From the NCBI GenBank assembly GCA_018222865.1, contig JAAEZM010000009.1, positions 4,399 to 68,398 on the forward strand: a DNA stretch of 64,000 nt, read 5' to 3'. Under the pieces are notes generated by a model, which was not told the origin of the DNA, ran no database searches, and saw only the letters and a list, made by a program, of their open reading frames with translations. Position 1 is the first letter of the stretch. Each line of letters starts with the position of its first letter. Shown here piece by piece: positions 45,285-54,170 of this stretch. A program made the position numbers and the translations under genes. This stretch comes from Alphaproteobacteria bacterium. GTDB taxonomy: Bacteria; Pseudomonadota; Alphaproteobacteria; Caulobacterales; Maricaulaceae.

Positions 45285-46202
45285 ATGGATGACTGGTCTG
45301 ACTATCTCGTCTGCCTGACAGTGGCAGAGGCTGGCAGCTTCACAGCGGCCGCAAATGAGCTTGGCGTAAGCCAGCCAACGATCACACGGCGTATGCAAGC
45401 TCTGGAAGAGCGGCTCGGCGAGCCCCTGTTCGAGCGCGAGAATGGAAAATCACAACTCACCGTTCTCGGCAAGCGTATTGTCAGCCATGCCAAGCGCATG
45501 CGCGAAGAGGCATCAGCCATTCATCGCGCCGCGATCGCCCAGGATCAAAGCCTGTCAGGGCTGGTGGTTGTCTCGGCATCTGAAGGCCTGGGGGCGGATT
45601 GGCTTCCCGGCGCGCTTGCCAGCTTTCAGCTGAAACATCCAGCAATTGGCATCGAGATCGTGATCAAGAACCATCCGGCCAATTTGGCTGATCGCGAAGC
45701 GGATATCGCCCTGCGCTGGAATGGGCCGGGCACGCAGCAAAGCCTGGTCGGTCGACGCGGCGCGACTGTAGGGGCCGGTCTCTACGCGGCCAAATCCTAT
45801 CTCGATCGGCATGGTCGACCTGAAAGCGTCGAGGATCTCGCCGATCACGCCTGCGTCGCCTGGAGTATTGGTGATTATTTCGGGTGGCCGAACACGGATC
45901 AGGGCACGCCCGTCCTGCCCAGCCATATTGCGTTCAAGGCCAATAGTCCGGCGAGTCATATCAAGGGCGTGGAGGCCGGTTTCGGCATCGGCATCACCTC
46001 ACACCGGCTCGCGCATTCCTGCGAGAATGTCGAGCGCGTCCTGCCGCAATTCTCTCCGGCCCTGGACTTGTGGGTGGTCGCCCATGAAACTGTGCGCAAG
46101 AGTGCACGCATACGGGCCGCCTATGATCATATCATTTCCGAGATGAAGCGGGACGTCGCCTATTTCCGCGACGGCGCCCCGTCCAAGCTCAAACCGGCCT
46201 AG
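45285..46202 (+). CDS. LysR family transcriptional regulator
   Basis: A 305-residue LysR protein. Helix-turn-helix: TVAEAGSFTAAANELGVSQPTITRRMQALEERLGEPLFERENGKSQLT. A substrate-binding domain follows (ADWLPGALASFQLKHPAIGIEIVIKNHPANLADREADIALRW), similar to regulators of the GcvA/AaeR type. The start at 45285 (MDDWSDYLVCL) is preferred; a much longer upstream frame reads through non-coding sequence. Divergent from the secreted TPR gene; convergent with the isoaspartyl peptidase gene, with a shared CTAG at the stops. Confidence 0.9.
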   Translation: MDDWSDYLVCLTVAEAGSFTAAANELGVSQPTITRRMQALEERLGEPLFERENGKSQLTVLGKRIVSHAKRMREEASAIHRAAIAQDQSLSGLVVVSASEGLGADWLPGALASFQLKHPAIGIEIVIKNHPANLADREADIALRWNGPGTQQSLVGRRGATVGAGLYAAKSYLDRHGRPESVEDLADHACVAWSIGDYFGWPNTDQGTPVLPSHIAFKANSPASHIKGVEAGFGIGITSHRLAHSCENVERVLPQFSPALDLWVVAHETVRKSARIRAAYDHIISEMKRDVAYFRDGAPSKLKPA

Positions 46203-47257
46203 TCCTCATCCCCGTAAATGGCGACGACCGGAGCGCTGCCCGCGCTCTGGCGGGCGCGATACATGCCGGGTGTGTTGAAGCTCCAGGCAATCTGTCCGTC
46301 CGGCGCCAGGGCGACAATGCCCCCATCACCTTCCAGGGCCGTCAGTTCATCCTGGATAACACGATCAGCCGCTTCCTGCAGGCTCAGCCCCTGAAACTCG
46401 ACATAGGCGCAAATCCGGCTCGCAACGGTCAGACGGATGAAATACTCACCCGTCCCGGTGGCAGACACGCCACAGGACTGGTTACTCGCATAGGTCCCGG
46501 CACCAAGGATCGGGCTGTCGCCGACCCGGCCCCAGCGCTTGGCGGTCGTCCCGCCCGTTGAGGTGCCCGCCGCGATATTACCGTCACGATCAAGCGCGAC
46601 CACGCCCACCGTACCAAAACGGTGTTCGCGGGCATCGCGATCCAGCTCGCCATGATCAACGCCTTCCGGCTCCGGTGCTCCATCCGGACGCGCGGGCATA
46701 TCCAGACCCAAGGCGCCAAGCTGTCGCTCCAGCGAGGCCCAGCGCCGCTCGGTGAAGAAAAAGGCCGGATCAACCGTCTCCAGCCCCTGCTCGCGGGCAA
46801 AGGTCTCTGCCCCCTCGCCTTGCAGCATCACATGGCGGCTTTCTTCCATAACCGAACGCGCCAAGGTGATCGGGTGACGGATCTCGGTCACACCGGCAAT
46901 CGCACCGGCATTGAGGTTGGAACCATCCATGATGGACGCATCCAGTTCATTGGTTCCCGCAGCCGTAAAAACAGCGCCGCGCCCGGCATTGAAGAGCGGG
47001 TCATCTTCCAGGCCGCGAATAGAGGCTTCAATCGCATCCAGAGCCGAGCCGCCCGCTTCTAGAACTTGCGCTCCGCGCTCTGTAGCCGCCAGCATGGCCG
47101 CCCGGTATTCCGCTTCGCGTTGCGGCGTCATCGCACCACGTTCGATCACGCCAGCGCCGCCATGGATCACAATGGCCCAGTCCGGGCTCTCCTGTGCCCA
47201 ACTCCCAGATACGGTGACAGCCGCCGCACTCAGAGCGGCGAGAATGACGTGGCGCAT
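46199..47257 (-). CDS. Secreted isoaspartyl peptidase/L-asparaginase (Ntn hydrolase)
   Basis: A 352-residue exported enzyme with the signal MRHVILAALSAAAVTVSGSWA. VIHGGAGVIERG and DDPLFNAGRGAVFTAAGTNELDASIMDG are the type 2 asparaginase signatures. The autocleavage site is HRFGTVGVVALD, with the catalytic Thr near residue 210, followed by GTSTGGTTAKRWGRVGDSPILGAGTYA. It removes isoaspartyl residues from peptides or hydrolyses Asn. The start at 47257 has GGGAG upstream; the longer frame to 47548 is rejected. Confidence 0.92.
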   Translation of the reverse strand: MRHVILAALSAAAVTVSGSWAQESPDWAIVIHGGAGVIERGAMTPQREAEYRAAMLAATERGAQVLEAGGSALDAIEASIRGLEDDPLFNAGRGAVFTAAGTNELDASIMDGSNLNAGAIAGVTEIRHPITLARSVMEESRHVMLQGEGAETFAREQGLETVDPAFFFTERRWASLERQLGALGLDMPARPDGAPEPEGVDHGELDRDAREHRFGTVGVVALDRDGNIAAGTSTGGTTAKRWGRVGDSPILGAGTYASNQSCGVSATGTGEYFIRLTVASRICAYVEFQGLSLQEAADRVIQDELTALEGDGGIVALAPDGQIAWSFNTPGMYRARQSAGSAPVVAIYGDED

Positions 47258-47372
47258 GATTGAACTCCCTCTTTCAGCCCGGGAGTTTGACTCAGTTTGC
47301 GGCGAGCGCAAGCCGTGGCCGGCATCAGTCCAGCTCGATGACCTCGGAGAGAATTGCGCCAGCTCGAAAAAG

Positions 47373-47894
47373 CTAGAGCTGGGCACACAGGGGCCGCAAG
47401 CCAACCAAGCGGCGATGGCGACGCCCATCAGCCGGGCCATCGAAATAGAGGTGAAGCCCTTGTACGGCCCATCCGGAACGACAGGATACGGTTTGAAATT
47501 CACTGTCGCAGGCGCCAGCACTTGTGCTAACGCGCTCGCCCGCCGCATCAGTCAGCCCCAGGGCCGCAATATGCGTTTGCCCCGAGAAGCAGGCACTGAT
47601 CGCTTCTACAGCTTGCGTGCTGTGAATCGCGCTGATCCCGGTCTCTTCGAAGTGCCGCGAGACCACACGCCCTGAGCAATACTCCGCTGTGCGCGGGCTC
47701 TCACCTTGAAAATAGGCGCGGATTTGGCAGAGATGGCCGTCTCGCGGTGTCAGGCTGATCCCGTAAAACATCCCGCCCCGCGTGCTGATCAGGGCGGCGG
47801 AATGCTCTGAAGTGCGTCCCAGGACGCGCTCATCATCGAAGGCCGTCGACTGAGCAGCTGTGGCCAGAAAGAGTGAGAGCAGAAAAGGGAGCAT
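47373..47894 (-). CDS. Small secreted cysteine-containing protein
   Basis: A 173-residue protein with signal MLPFLLSLFLATAAQSTA. Six cysteines in the mature part (in HLCQI, EYCSG, ACFSG, ACDSEF, SCRSGW and PLCAQ) suggest three disulfides. The pattern with repeated Gly and hydrophobic strands looks beta-rich. No family recognised. The start is weakly supported; an alternative start lies upstream at 47960. Confidence 0.6.
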   Translation of the reverse strand: MLPFLLSLFLATAAQSTAFDDERVLGRTSEHSAALISTRGGMFYGISLTPRDGHLCQIRAYFQGESPRTAEYCSGRVVSRHFEETGISAIHSTQAVEAISACFSGQTHIAALGLTDAAGERVSTSAGACDSEFQTVSCRSGWAVQGLHLYFDGPADGRRHRRLVGLRPLCAQL

Positions 47895-47994
47895 GTCTGG
47901 CCTGGTCAATTGAACCTGGCCGCTATCTAAGCGCGGTTTCCCCTGCCCGTCCGCTCGCAAGTTTTCACAAGCCTGTGGGGTTTCTTGCGAGGCC

Positions 47995-48708
47995 CTAATC
48001 TATCGGTATACCGCAAATCATCGCGATGGTTTTCCAGGGCAAGGCTGCAGATACAATCCCGATCGCAATGATCGTCAGCCCGATGATCAGCCGCGCGCCC
48101 TCCCGGCGAGCCAGTGCCATCAACCCACTCGCGCCAAACGCAGTCAGGAGAATGGCGGGTAAGGTCCCCAGGCCAAATCCCCCCATGATCAACGCCCCTT
48201 GCACAGGGTTAGCGGTCAGCATCGCGTAAAAGAGCGCCGCATAGACCATGCCGCACGGCATGAAGCCCCAGATCATGCCGGCAAAGACCGGGCTGGCCTG
48301 TTGGATGCGTCCTGCGGCCGGGCTTCCCGCCATTACGGCCACGCGCGCGCCGAGCCTGTCGAGGCCCGCGAGCTGGGGGGCAAGTCCAGCCACCGACAAT
48401 CCGATATAGACAAGGGTCAACGCACCGGCCCAGCGCATCAGAACGAAACCGGCTTCTCGATCCACTCCGAAATAGACATTGCTCGATAGCGTGGCCAATA
48501 CGGCGCCAACAATCATGTAGGACATGATCCGGCCAAGCTGGGTGAGCAGCGCGACGCGCACCTGCGCAGCCTTATCGCGGCCGGGCGACAGGGTCATCAT
48601 CAAGCTTGCCGAAATGCCGCCGCACATGCCGACGCAATGAAGACTGGATGCAAATCCAGTCAGCATGCCCGCGAGCAGAGTCAGATCTGAGAGATTTCCG
48701 GCGAGCAT
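47995..48708 (-). CDS. TauE/SafE-like membrane protein near cbb3 oxidase genes
   Basis: A 237-residue protein with six or seven helices. TLLAGMLTGFASSLHCVGMCGGISASL at the start is the family signature of the DsbD-like/SafE group (COG2836) found beside cbb3 oxidase loci, where it is linked to copper or cytochrome maturation. HCVGMCGG supplies two cysteines. The start at 48708 is chosen because AGGAGG stands 6 bases before it. It is separated from ccoS by a divergent DUF2189 gene. Confidence 0.82.
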   Translation of the reverse strand: MLAGNLSDLTLLAGMLTGFASSLHCVGMCGGISASLMMTLSPGRDKAAQVRVALLTQLGRIMSYMIVGAVLATLSSNVYFGVDREAGFVLMRWAGALTLVYIGLSVAGLAPQLAGLDRLGARVAVMAGSPAAGRIQQASPVFAGMIWGFMPCGMVYAALFYAMLTANPVQGALIMGGFGLGTLPAILLTAFGASGLMALARREGARLIIGLTIIAIGIVSAALPWKTIAMICGIPID

Positions 48709-48822
48709 GCCCATCCTCCTTGGCATGACCTTATCTCCCAGAATACTCACAAAAAACCTGTGGCGTAATGACGCGAAGCAACCATAATGAAACGCGATAG
48801 AATGCGAAGGGGAGGTTCAGCC

Positions 48823-49599
48823 ATGGTTACATTGGAAAAAGTACGGCGCGATGCGCCTTGGTCCTGGCTCAAAGCTGGCTGGGCTGACTTCATTCGAGCG
48901 CCGCAGGTTTCGCTTCTATACGGGCTGATTTTTGTCGGCCTTGGTATTGTTATCGTGGCAGGACTTTGGACGATCGATCAGTCCCCCCTCATCCCGATCG
49001 CAATGTCGGGTTTCGCCCTGGTCGCCCCGGCGCTGGCCATCGGGATTTATCAAGTCAGCCGGGCGCTGGAGCGCGGTGAGAAACCGCGTTTCCGGATCAT
49101 GATCACACGCTACCCGTCGCGCATGTCGCAAATCGGCTTCATGAGCGTGGTGCTGGCCCTTCTCTTCATGGTCTGGTTCCGGACCGCGCAATTCCTCTAT
49201 ATCGGCATTGTGCCCGCGGGAACGGAATTCGACCTGAACGATTTTATTCCCTTCCTCCTGACCGATCCCAAGGGAATAACCCTGCTGATTGTCGGAACGC
49301 TGATCGGCTCTGTTCTCGCATCCGTCGCCTTCTCGATCTCGATTTTGACCTTTCCCATGCTTGTCGATCAGGATGTCGACGCGGTAACAGCGCTGGTCGC
49401 CTCGATCCGGGCCGTCTTCTCTCAACCCTTCGTGCTCTTGACCTGGGCCTGGCTGATCGCCTTCTGGGTGATTGCGGGGAGTGTCTTCTTTATCGCCGGG
49501 CTGGCACTGACCTTCCCCCTGCTCGCGCACGCGTCCTGGCATGCCTATAAGGATTTCGCGCCGAAGCCAGAGGCACCGGCAACAAGCAGCCAAGCTTAG
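48823..49599 (+). CDS. DUF2189 family membrane protein
   Basis: A 258-residue protein with six or so helices: PWSWLKAGWADFIRAPQVSLLYGLIFVGLGIVIV at the start, then SRALERGEKPRF and a C-terminal LTFPLLAHASWHAYKDF. These match DUF2189 proteins, sometimes misnamed cytochrome oxidase subunit I. Function unknown. GGAGG stands 7 bases before 48823. It is encoded against the cbb3 genes, between the SafE-like gene and ccoS. Confidence 0.83.
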   Translation: MVTLEKVRRDAPWSWLKAGWADFIRAPQVSLLYGLIFVGLGIVIVAGLWTIDQSPLIPIAMSGFALVAPALAIGIYQVSRALERGEKPRFRIMITRYPSRMSQIGFMSVVLALLFMVWFRTAQFLYIGIVPAGTEFDLNDFIPFLLTDPKGITLLIVGTLIGSVLASVAFSISILTFPMLVDQDVDAVTALVASIRAVFSQPFVLLTWAWLIAFWVIAGSVFFIAGLALTFPLLAHASWHAYKDFAPKPEAPATSSQA

Positions 49600-49649
49600 A
49601 CGGGGGTTTCTATCGGGCCTGCACGCTGGCGCGTCGAAACAGGCCTCGC

Positions 49650-49808
49650 CTAATCGCCGCTGATCGGCTTGTCGTCATCCATGAGAATGCGCTGGGCTGC
49701 GCCGTCGAGATCGTCGAACTGGCCCGAACGCAAACTCCAAAGAAAAGCGACAAGCCCAAGCAGGCCCATGCCGATCGCAAGCGGGATCATCCAGATCAGA
49801 AAAGACAT
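49650..49808 (-). CDS. ccoS: cbb3-type cytochrome oxidase assembly protein CcoS
   Basis: A 52-residue protein with one helix (MSFLIWMIPLAIGMGLLGLVAFLWSLRSGQFDDLDGAAQRILMDDD). FLWSLRSGQFDDLDGAAQRIL is the CcoS signature. CcoS is needed to insert redox cofactors into CcoN. It follows ccoI after a 195-base gap with two hairpins. An upstream in-frame GTG at 49880 would read through the hairpin and is rejected. Confidence 0.9.
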   Translation of the reverse strand: MSFLIWMIPLAIGMGLLGLVAFLWSLRSGQFDDLDGAAQRILMDDDKPISGD

Positions 49809-49819
49809 GACGCCTATAA

Positions 49820-49859
49820 CCTCAATCACCTTATCGCAGAGATGATAACGTGATTGAGG
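49820..49859 (-). other. Large RNA hairpin just upstream of ccoS
   Basis: CCTCAATCACCTTATC and GATAACGTGATTGAGG pair over 16 bases with one mismatch, around the loop GCAGAGAT. On the minus strand the hairpin ends 11 bases before the ccoS ATG. It could control ccoS translation, protect a processed 5' end, or mark a repeat element. No T run follows on either strand. Confidence 0.6.
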
Positions 49860-49941
49860 ACAAGAGAGGTAATGCGGCACACGCGACCGATTGCCCCATA
49901 GAGAGCATGGCAGAGCGAGGCCCTATTCCCTGCGCCCATGT

Positions 49942-49963
49942 CACGTCTCAGACATGAGACGTG
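49942..49963 (-). other. Perfect 9-bp hairpin between ccoI and ccoS
   Basis: CACGTCTCA and TGAGACGTG flank GACA. It is 40 bases downstream of the ccoI stop, on the minus strand. No T run follows, so it is not a clear terminator. Together with the hairpin at 49820 it separates ccoS from the rest of the cbb3 operon. Confidence 0.55.
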
Positions 49964-50003
49964 TTTCGGCGCGAGATGTGATGCAGACCGGTCGAAAAAA
50001 TTT

Positions 50004-52190
50004 CTAGCGACGACGGGCGAGCCGCAGCGCGTTGAGGATGACCAGGACGGAAGAGCCGGACATGGCGATGGCCGCGATCAAAGGCGTGACATAGCCAAAC
50101 ACGGCGATCGGGACAGCGATGATGTTGTAGACGACCGAGGTCGCAAAATTCTCGATCACGCGCTGTTTTGCGCCGCGCGAGATATCCAGCGCAAAAACAG
50201 ACGACTTCAGACGGTCTGCCTGAAGTACGAAATCTGCGGCCGCCTGGGAGATCTCTGCGGCTGAAGCCAGAGAGATGGATACATCTGCCGCTGCCAAGGC
50301 CGGCGCATCATTAATGCCGTCACCAATCATTGCGACCTTACGGCCTTCCGCCTTGAGTGCCTGAAGGCGTTCAATCTTGTCCTGGGGTTTCAGTTCGCCC
50401 TGCCAGCTGACAATGCCGAGCTCCGCCGCGATGGCCGCGACCGGCTCGCGGCGATCGCCGGACAGCAGAAAGACCTCGGCGCCACGCGTCTTGAAGCCGT
50501 GGATGGTCTCGGCAGCATCTTCGCGCAAACGGTCCTGAAAACGGAAACGCACCGCCTCTTCATCTTCGATCTGCAACCAGGCTTCAGAAAAGGGGTTTGC
50601 TGTTGTTTGAATTCCCAGCCATTGCGCGGAACCGAAACGGGCACGGCGCCCCTCAACATAACCTTCAATTCCGCCGCCCGGTGTCTCTGTGACATCATGT
50701 GCGGCGATCCCCATACCTGCGGCATCGGCAATCGCGCGGGAAAGCGGATGACGACTGGTCCGGGCCAATTGCGCTGCAACATCCAAGCTGCGCGGATCGA
50801 TCTCGTGCTCATTAACGAGGCGAGGCCGACCTTCTGTCAGCGTTCCTGTCTTGTCGAAGACGACCGTGTCGATTTGTGCGAGCCGCTCCATCGCATCGCC
50901 GGACTTCACCAGCACGCCCTCGCCATAAAGCCGGCCGGAAGCAACAACCTGCACCGCCGGAACGGCCAGGCCAAGCGCACACGGACAGGTGATGATCAAG
51001 ACCGCAATGGCGTTGATAATCGCCGGACGCGGCTCTCCAGCCACGATAAACCAGCCGATCAATGTCAGGGCCGCAAGCGTATGCACAAAGGGCACGTAGA
51101 GTTTTGCTGCGCGGTCTGCAAGCCGCACATAGCGGGAACGCGATTGCTCACCGGCTTCAACCAGGCGGGTAATTTCCGCGAGCAGCGAATTATCGCGATC
51201 CGCGGTCGCTTCGATCACAAGCTTGCCATCAAGATTCAACATGCCCGAGAAGAGCTGTGTCCCCGGCTCAGCCGCGACTGGCTCGGTCTCGCCACTCACC
51301 AGCGATCCATCCAAAGCGCTGCGCCCATCAATAACCGTGGCATCAACGGGAACACGGTCGCCCGCGGCCAGAACAAGATGATCCCCGGCAATAACCTCGC
51401 GCGCCGGCACGGCCTTGACCGCGCCATCGGGCAAAAGGCGATTGGCCGTAGCAGCCTGCATGGCGGCAAGCCCCCTCGCCGCCTGGCTCGCCTTGGCGCG
51501 CAAACGCATATCGAGAAACCGGCCGATCAGGAGGAAGAAAAGCAGCATGACCGCGGCGTCGTAATAGGCCGCGCCGTGTCCGATGAAGGTTTCGTATATC
51601 GACAAGCCGCAGGCCAAGAATACGGCGAGTGAAATCGGCACATCCATATTGACGTGACCAACCCTCAAAGCCCGCCAGGCCGAGCGGAAAAACGGCTGTC
51701 CGGAGTAAGCTACTGCTGGCAATACGATCAGCGCTGATATCCGGTGCATGAGAGACTGCATTGTCTCTGTCATTTCCAGCCCACCCGACCAGACCGAAAC
51801 CGACAGCAGCATAACATTTGCCATGGCGAAGCCGGCGACTGCCATTGCCCGCAAGAGTCGGCGCTCTTCTTCGCGTTGCGGGTCGCTATCGGCTTCAGGC
51901 TCATAGGGCGTTGCCGGATAGCCAATGGAATTGAGTTTGGCGATGAAATCGCGCGCCGCAGCGTCGTCTCCGCGCCAGGACAAGGCCAGTCGGCCCGTCG
52001 ACAGATTCAATCGCGCCTGCTCGACGCGCTCATCTTCTCTCAAACCGCCTTCAATGCGAGCAATGCATCCAGCGCAGCTCGCACCGCGCACGAGCAGGTC
52101 GAGATGCGCCAAGCCTTCGCTGTGACGCACAAAGGCCCGTGGGTCTGCCTGGGTGTCGGAAACGTATGCGCTGGCGTCTAGGGCAGCCAT
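50004..52190 (-). CDS. ccoI: Copper-translocating P1B-type ATPase of the cbb3 locus (CcoI/FixI)
   Basis: A 728-residue heavy-metal ATPase that moves copper into or toward the oxidase assembly site. An N-terminal HMA domain has GASCAGCIARIEGGL (CxxC) near residue 40. Eight or so helices follow, with TCPCALGLAVPAV (CPC metal site) in the sixth. The P domain has DKTGTLTEGRP, and the N/hinge end has GDGINDAPALAAADVSI. It has no extra N-terminal Cys-rich segment of the kind seen in some FixI. The start overlaps ccoH by 13 bases. Confidence 0.95.
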   Translation of the reverse strand: MAALDASAYVSDTQADPRAFVRHSEGLAHLDLLVRGASCAGCIARIEGGLREDERVEQARLNLSTGRLALSWRGDDAAARDFIAKLNSIGYPATPYEPEADSDPQREEERRLLRAMAVAGFAMANVMLLSVSVWSGGLEMTETMQSLMHRISALIVLPAVAYSGQPFFRSAWRALRVGHVNMDVPISLAVFLACGLSIYETFIGHGAAYYDAAVMLLFFLLIGRFLDMRLRAKASQAARGLAAMQAATANRLLPDGAVKAVPAREVIAGDHLVLAAGDRVPVDATVIDGRSALDGSLVSGETEPVAAEPGTQLFSGMLNLDGKLVIEATADRDNSLLAEITRLVEAGEQSRSRYVRLADRAAKLYVPFVHTLAALTLIGWFIVAGEPRPAIINAIAVLIITCPCALGLAVPAVQVVASGRLYGEGVLVKSGDAMERLAQIDTVVFDKTGTLTEGRPRLVNEHEIDPRSLDVAAQLARTSRHPLSRAIADAAGMGIAAHDVTETPGGGIEGYVEGRRARFGSAQWLGIQTTANPFSEAWLQIEDEEAVRFRFQDRLREDAAETIHGFKTRGAEVFLLSGDRREPVAAIAAELGIVSWQGELKPQDKIERLQALKAEGRKVAMIGDGINDAPALAAADVSISLASAAEISQAAADFVLQADRLKSSVFALDISRGAKQRVIENFATSVVYNIIAVPIAVFGYVTPLIAAIAMSGSSVLVILNALRLARRR

Positions 52191-52648
52191 AAATCCTGTT
52201 CCAGTTCGAACGGCAATTCACCGGCATTGTGGGCACGCACGCGCCATTGTCCTTCTGCCGCATCGGGCAATGCGGCGACATAAACTCCAGAGCGACGCTC
52301 TACAAACTCGAGTTCAGCATCCATGGTCGTGTCGGCGGAATGCACCAGCAGGCCTTCAAGCATCAGGCCGGACACCGCCGCATCGGAGCGATCGCGCACC
52401 TCGATCAACAGCTCGCCATCGAGTGTGTTAAACCGCGCCTGCCAGCCCAATTCCTCTTGCTGACGGCGACGCTCCAGCGTGTCGTTGTAATTGACGCCTT
52501 GCATGTAGGAGCGCGGCACATCCTCACCAGGGTGGGTCCGCATCGCCAGGGTGATGAAGGTCGCATTTACGCCAATGGTCACAGCGAAGAAGGCAACCAT
52601 AAGGGCCAGCACATGCCAGCCGGTGAGAGGTCTGAACCAGGACAGCAT
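52178..52648 (-). CDS. ccoH: cbb3 assembly protein CcoH/FixH
   Basis: A 156-residue protein with one N-terminal helix (WHVLALMVAFFAVTIGVNATFITLAMRTHPGEDVPRSYMQGVNYNDTL), the FixH signature. The periplasmic part has FNTLDGELLIEVRDRSDAAVSG. FixH is part of the cbb3 assembly set. It overlaps ccoG by one base (TAATG) and ccoI by 13. Confidence 0.92.
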   Translation of the reverse strand: MLSWFRPLTGWHVLALMVAFFAVTIGVNATFITLAMRTHPGEDVPRSYMQGVNYNDTLERRRQQEELGWQARFNTLDGELLIEVRDRSDAAVSGLMLEGLLVHSADTTMDAELEFVERRSGVYVAALPDAAEGQWRVRAHNAGELPFELEQDLWLP

Positions 52649-54129
52649 TATTCCGCTCCCGTAACGAAGACTGATCGAGTAGAGGCCGTTTCGCCGCTGG
52701 CCGGGTCGACCACGCGGAACATTAATTCCTCGCGCGGCCCATCAATCGCATCGGCAGGCAGGGTCAGGTAGAGCAGGAAATCCTGTGTTTCATCCGGACC
52801 AACCATCAGTGAGAGCGGGGCGTCTTCGGAGGCTCCGAGCAGGCGCGGCCGCAACTGCGGATCGCCCTCAATGATGAGCTGGAAGACGCGCTCTTCCCCG
52901 GCCTTGTTGACGACCTTGATGTTATAGCCATTGCGCACGGAACCGTCCGACAAGACGACGAAGTTCGGGTTCCGGTCACGCTGGGCATTGAGTTCGAGCT
53001 CAGTGCGATTGATGAGCGCGGTCAGCATCACCAAGGCAACCAGCGCGAAGGCCACGGCATACACCATGGTCCGCACGCGGAAGAAGCGATAGCGCGGCTT
53101 ATCGCCAGCGGCCATACGGTCGATATTGTCATCCGTTTCATAGGTGATGAGACCGGTCGGACGATCAATCTTGCTCATAATGTCGTCGCAAGCGTCGATA
53201 CAGAGCGCGCACTGAATACATTCGAGCTGCGACCCATCGCGAATATCAATGCCCATGGGGCAGACCGCGACGCATTGCTTGCAATCGATACAATCACCAC
53301 GATCATCCCAGCTTTCGCCCTTTTTATGGCGGCCGCGCGGTTCACCGCGATCATAGCGATAAGTGACGTTCAAGGCTTCACGATCGGTCATCGCCGCCTG
53401 GATACGCGGCCAGGGACACATATAGGTGCACACCTGCTCGCGCATGGTTCCAGCCAGCGTATAGGTGGTGAAGGTCAAAACCCCGGCGAAGAGATAGGAT
53501 GACAGCGCCGCCTGACCGGTCAGGAAGTTCTGCACCACGTCGAAAGCGTCGTGGAAATAGAGGATCCAGGCCCCACCAGTGGCCAGCGCGATGAGAAGCC
53601 AGACCGCGTGCTTTCCGATCTTGCGCCAAGCCTTGTTGAAGCTCCACTTGGCCTTGTCGAGCTTCATGCGGGCATTGCGATCACCTTCGAAGAAGCGCTC
53701 AACAACGATGAACAGATCTGTCCATACTGTCTGGGGGCAGGCATAACCGCACCAGACCCGCCCGAATAAGGCTGTCGCCAGGAAGAGTGCCAGCGCCGCC
53801 AGGATCAATAGCCCGGTGATGTAATAGACTTCCTGGGGCCAGATCTCGATGAAGAAGAAGTAGAAGCGGCGGCCGGCAAAATCGACCAGCACGGCCTGAT
53901 CCGGGGCGCCTTCGCCGCGATCCCAGCGCACAAAGGGCAGAAGGTAGTAAATGCCCAAGGTCACCGCCATCACGAACCATTTCAGGGCGCGAAACTTCCC
54001 GTGCGCGAGCTTGGGATAGATTTGTTGGCGGGCTTGGTAGAGTTCGCGGGTCTGCGAAGCATTGACCGCCTCAGCGTCGTGCTGAGCGATCCCGGGTGCC
54101 GCCATGCTGTTCTTCTGCGTATCAGTCAT
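52648..54129 (-). CDS. ccoG: cbb3 accessory protein CcoG (polyferredoxin/copper-chaperone protein)
   Basis: A 493-residue membrane protein. About five helices with WCGYACPQTVW and CTYMCPWPR, then two 4Fe-4S cluster motifs, CIDCKQCVAVCPMGID and CIQCALCIDACDDIM. The C-terminal periplasmic Ig-like domain starts near residue 370. CcoG reduces Cu(II) to Cu(I) for cbb3 copper supply in other bacteria. It is 41 bases downstream of ccoP and coupled to ccoH. Confidence 0.95.
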   Translation of the reverse strand: MTDTQKNSMAAPGIAQHDAEAVNASQTRELYQARQQIYPKLAHGKFRALKWFVMAVTLGIYYLLPFVRWDRGEGAPDQAVLVDFAGRRFYFFFIEIWPQEVYYITGLLILAALALFLATALFGRVWCGYACPQTVWTDLFIVVERFFEGDRNARMKLDKAKWSFNKAWRKIGKHAVWLLIALATGGAWILYFHDAFDVVQNFLTGQAALSSYLFAGVLTFTTYTLAGTMREQVCTYMCPWPRIQAAMTDREALNVTYRYDRGEPRGRHKKGESWDDRGDCIDCKQCVAVCPMGIDIRDGSQLECIQCALCIDACDDIMSKIDRPTGLITYETDDNIDRMAAGDKPRYRFFRVRTMVYAVAFALVALVMLTALINRTELELNAQRDRNPNFVVLSDGSVRNGYNIKVVNKAGEERVFQLIIEGDPQLRPRLLGASEDAPLSLMVGPDETQDFLLYLTLPADAIDGPREELMFRVVDPASGETASTRSVFVTGAE

Positions 54130-54170
54130 GGCGGTGTTAGACCCGGATTTTATTATGGAGACTATGCGAC

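Noticed and set aside
49809-49880. Upstream extension of ccoS to a GTG at 49880
   Set aside because: It would translate the hairpin; the ATG at 49808 gives the normal CcoS N-terminus.
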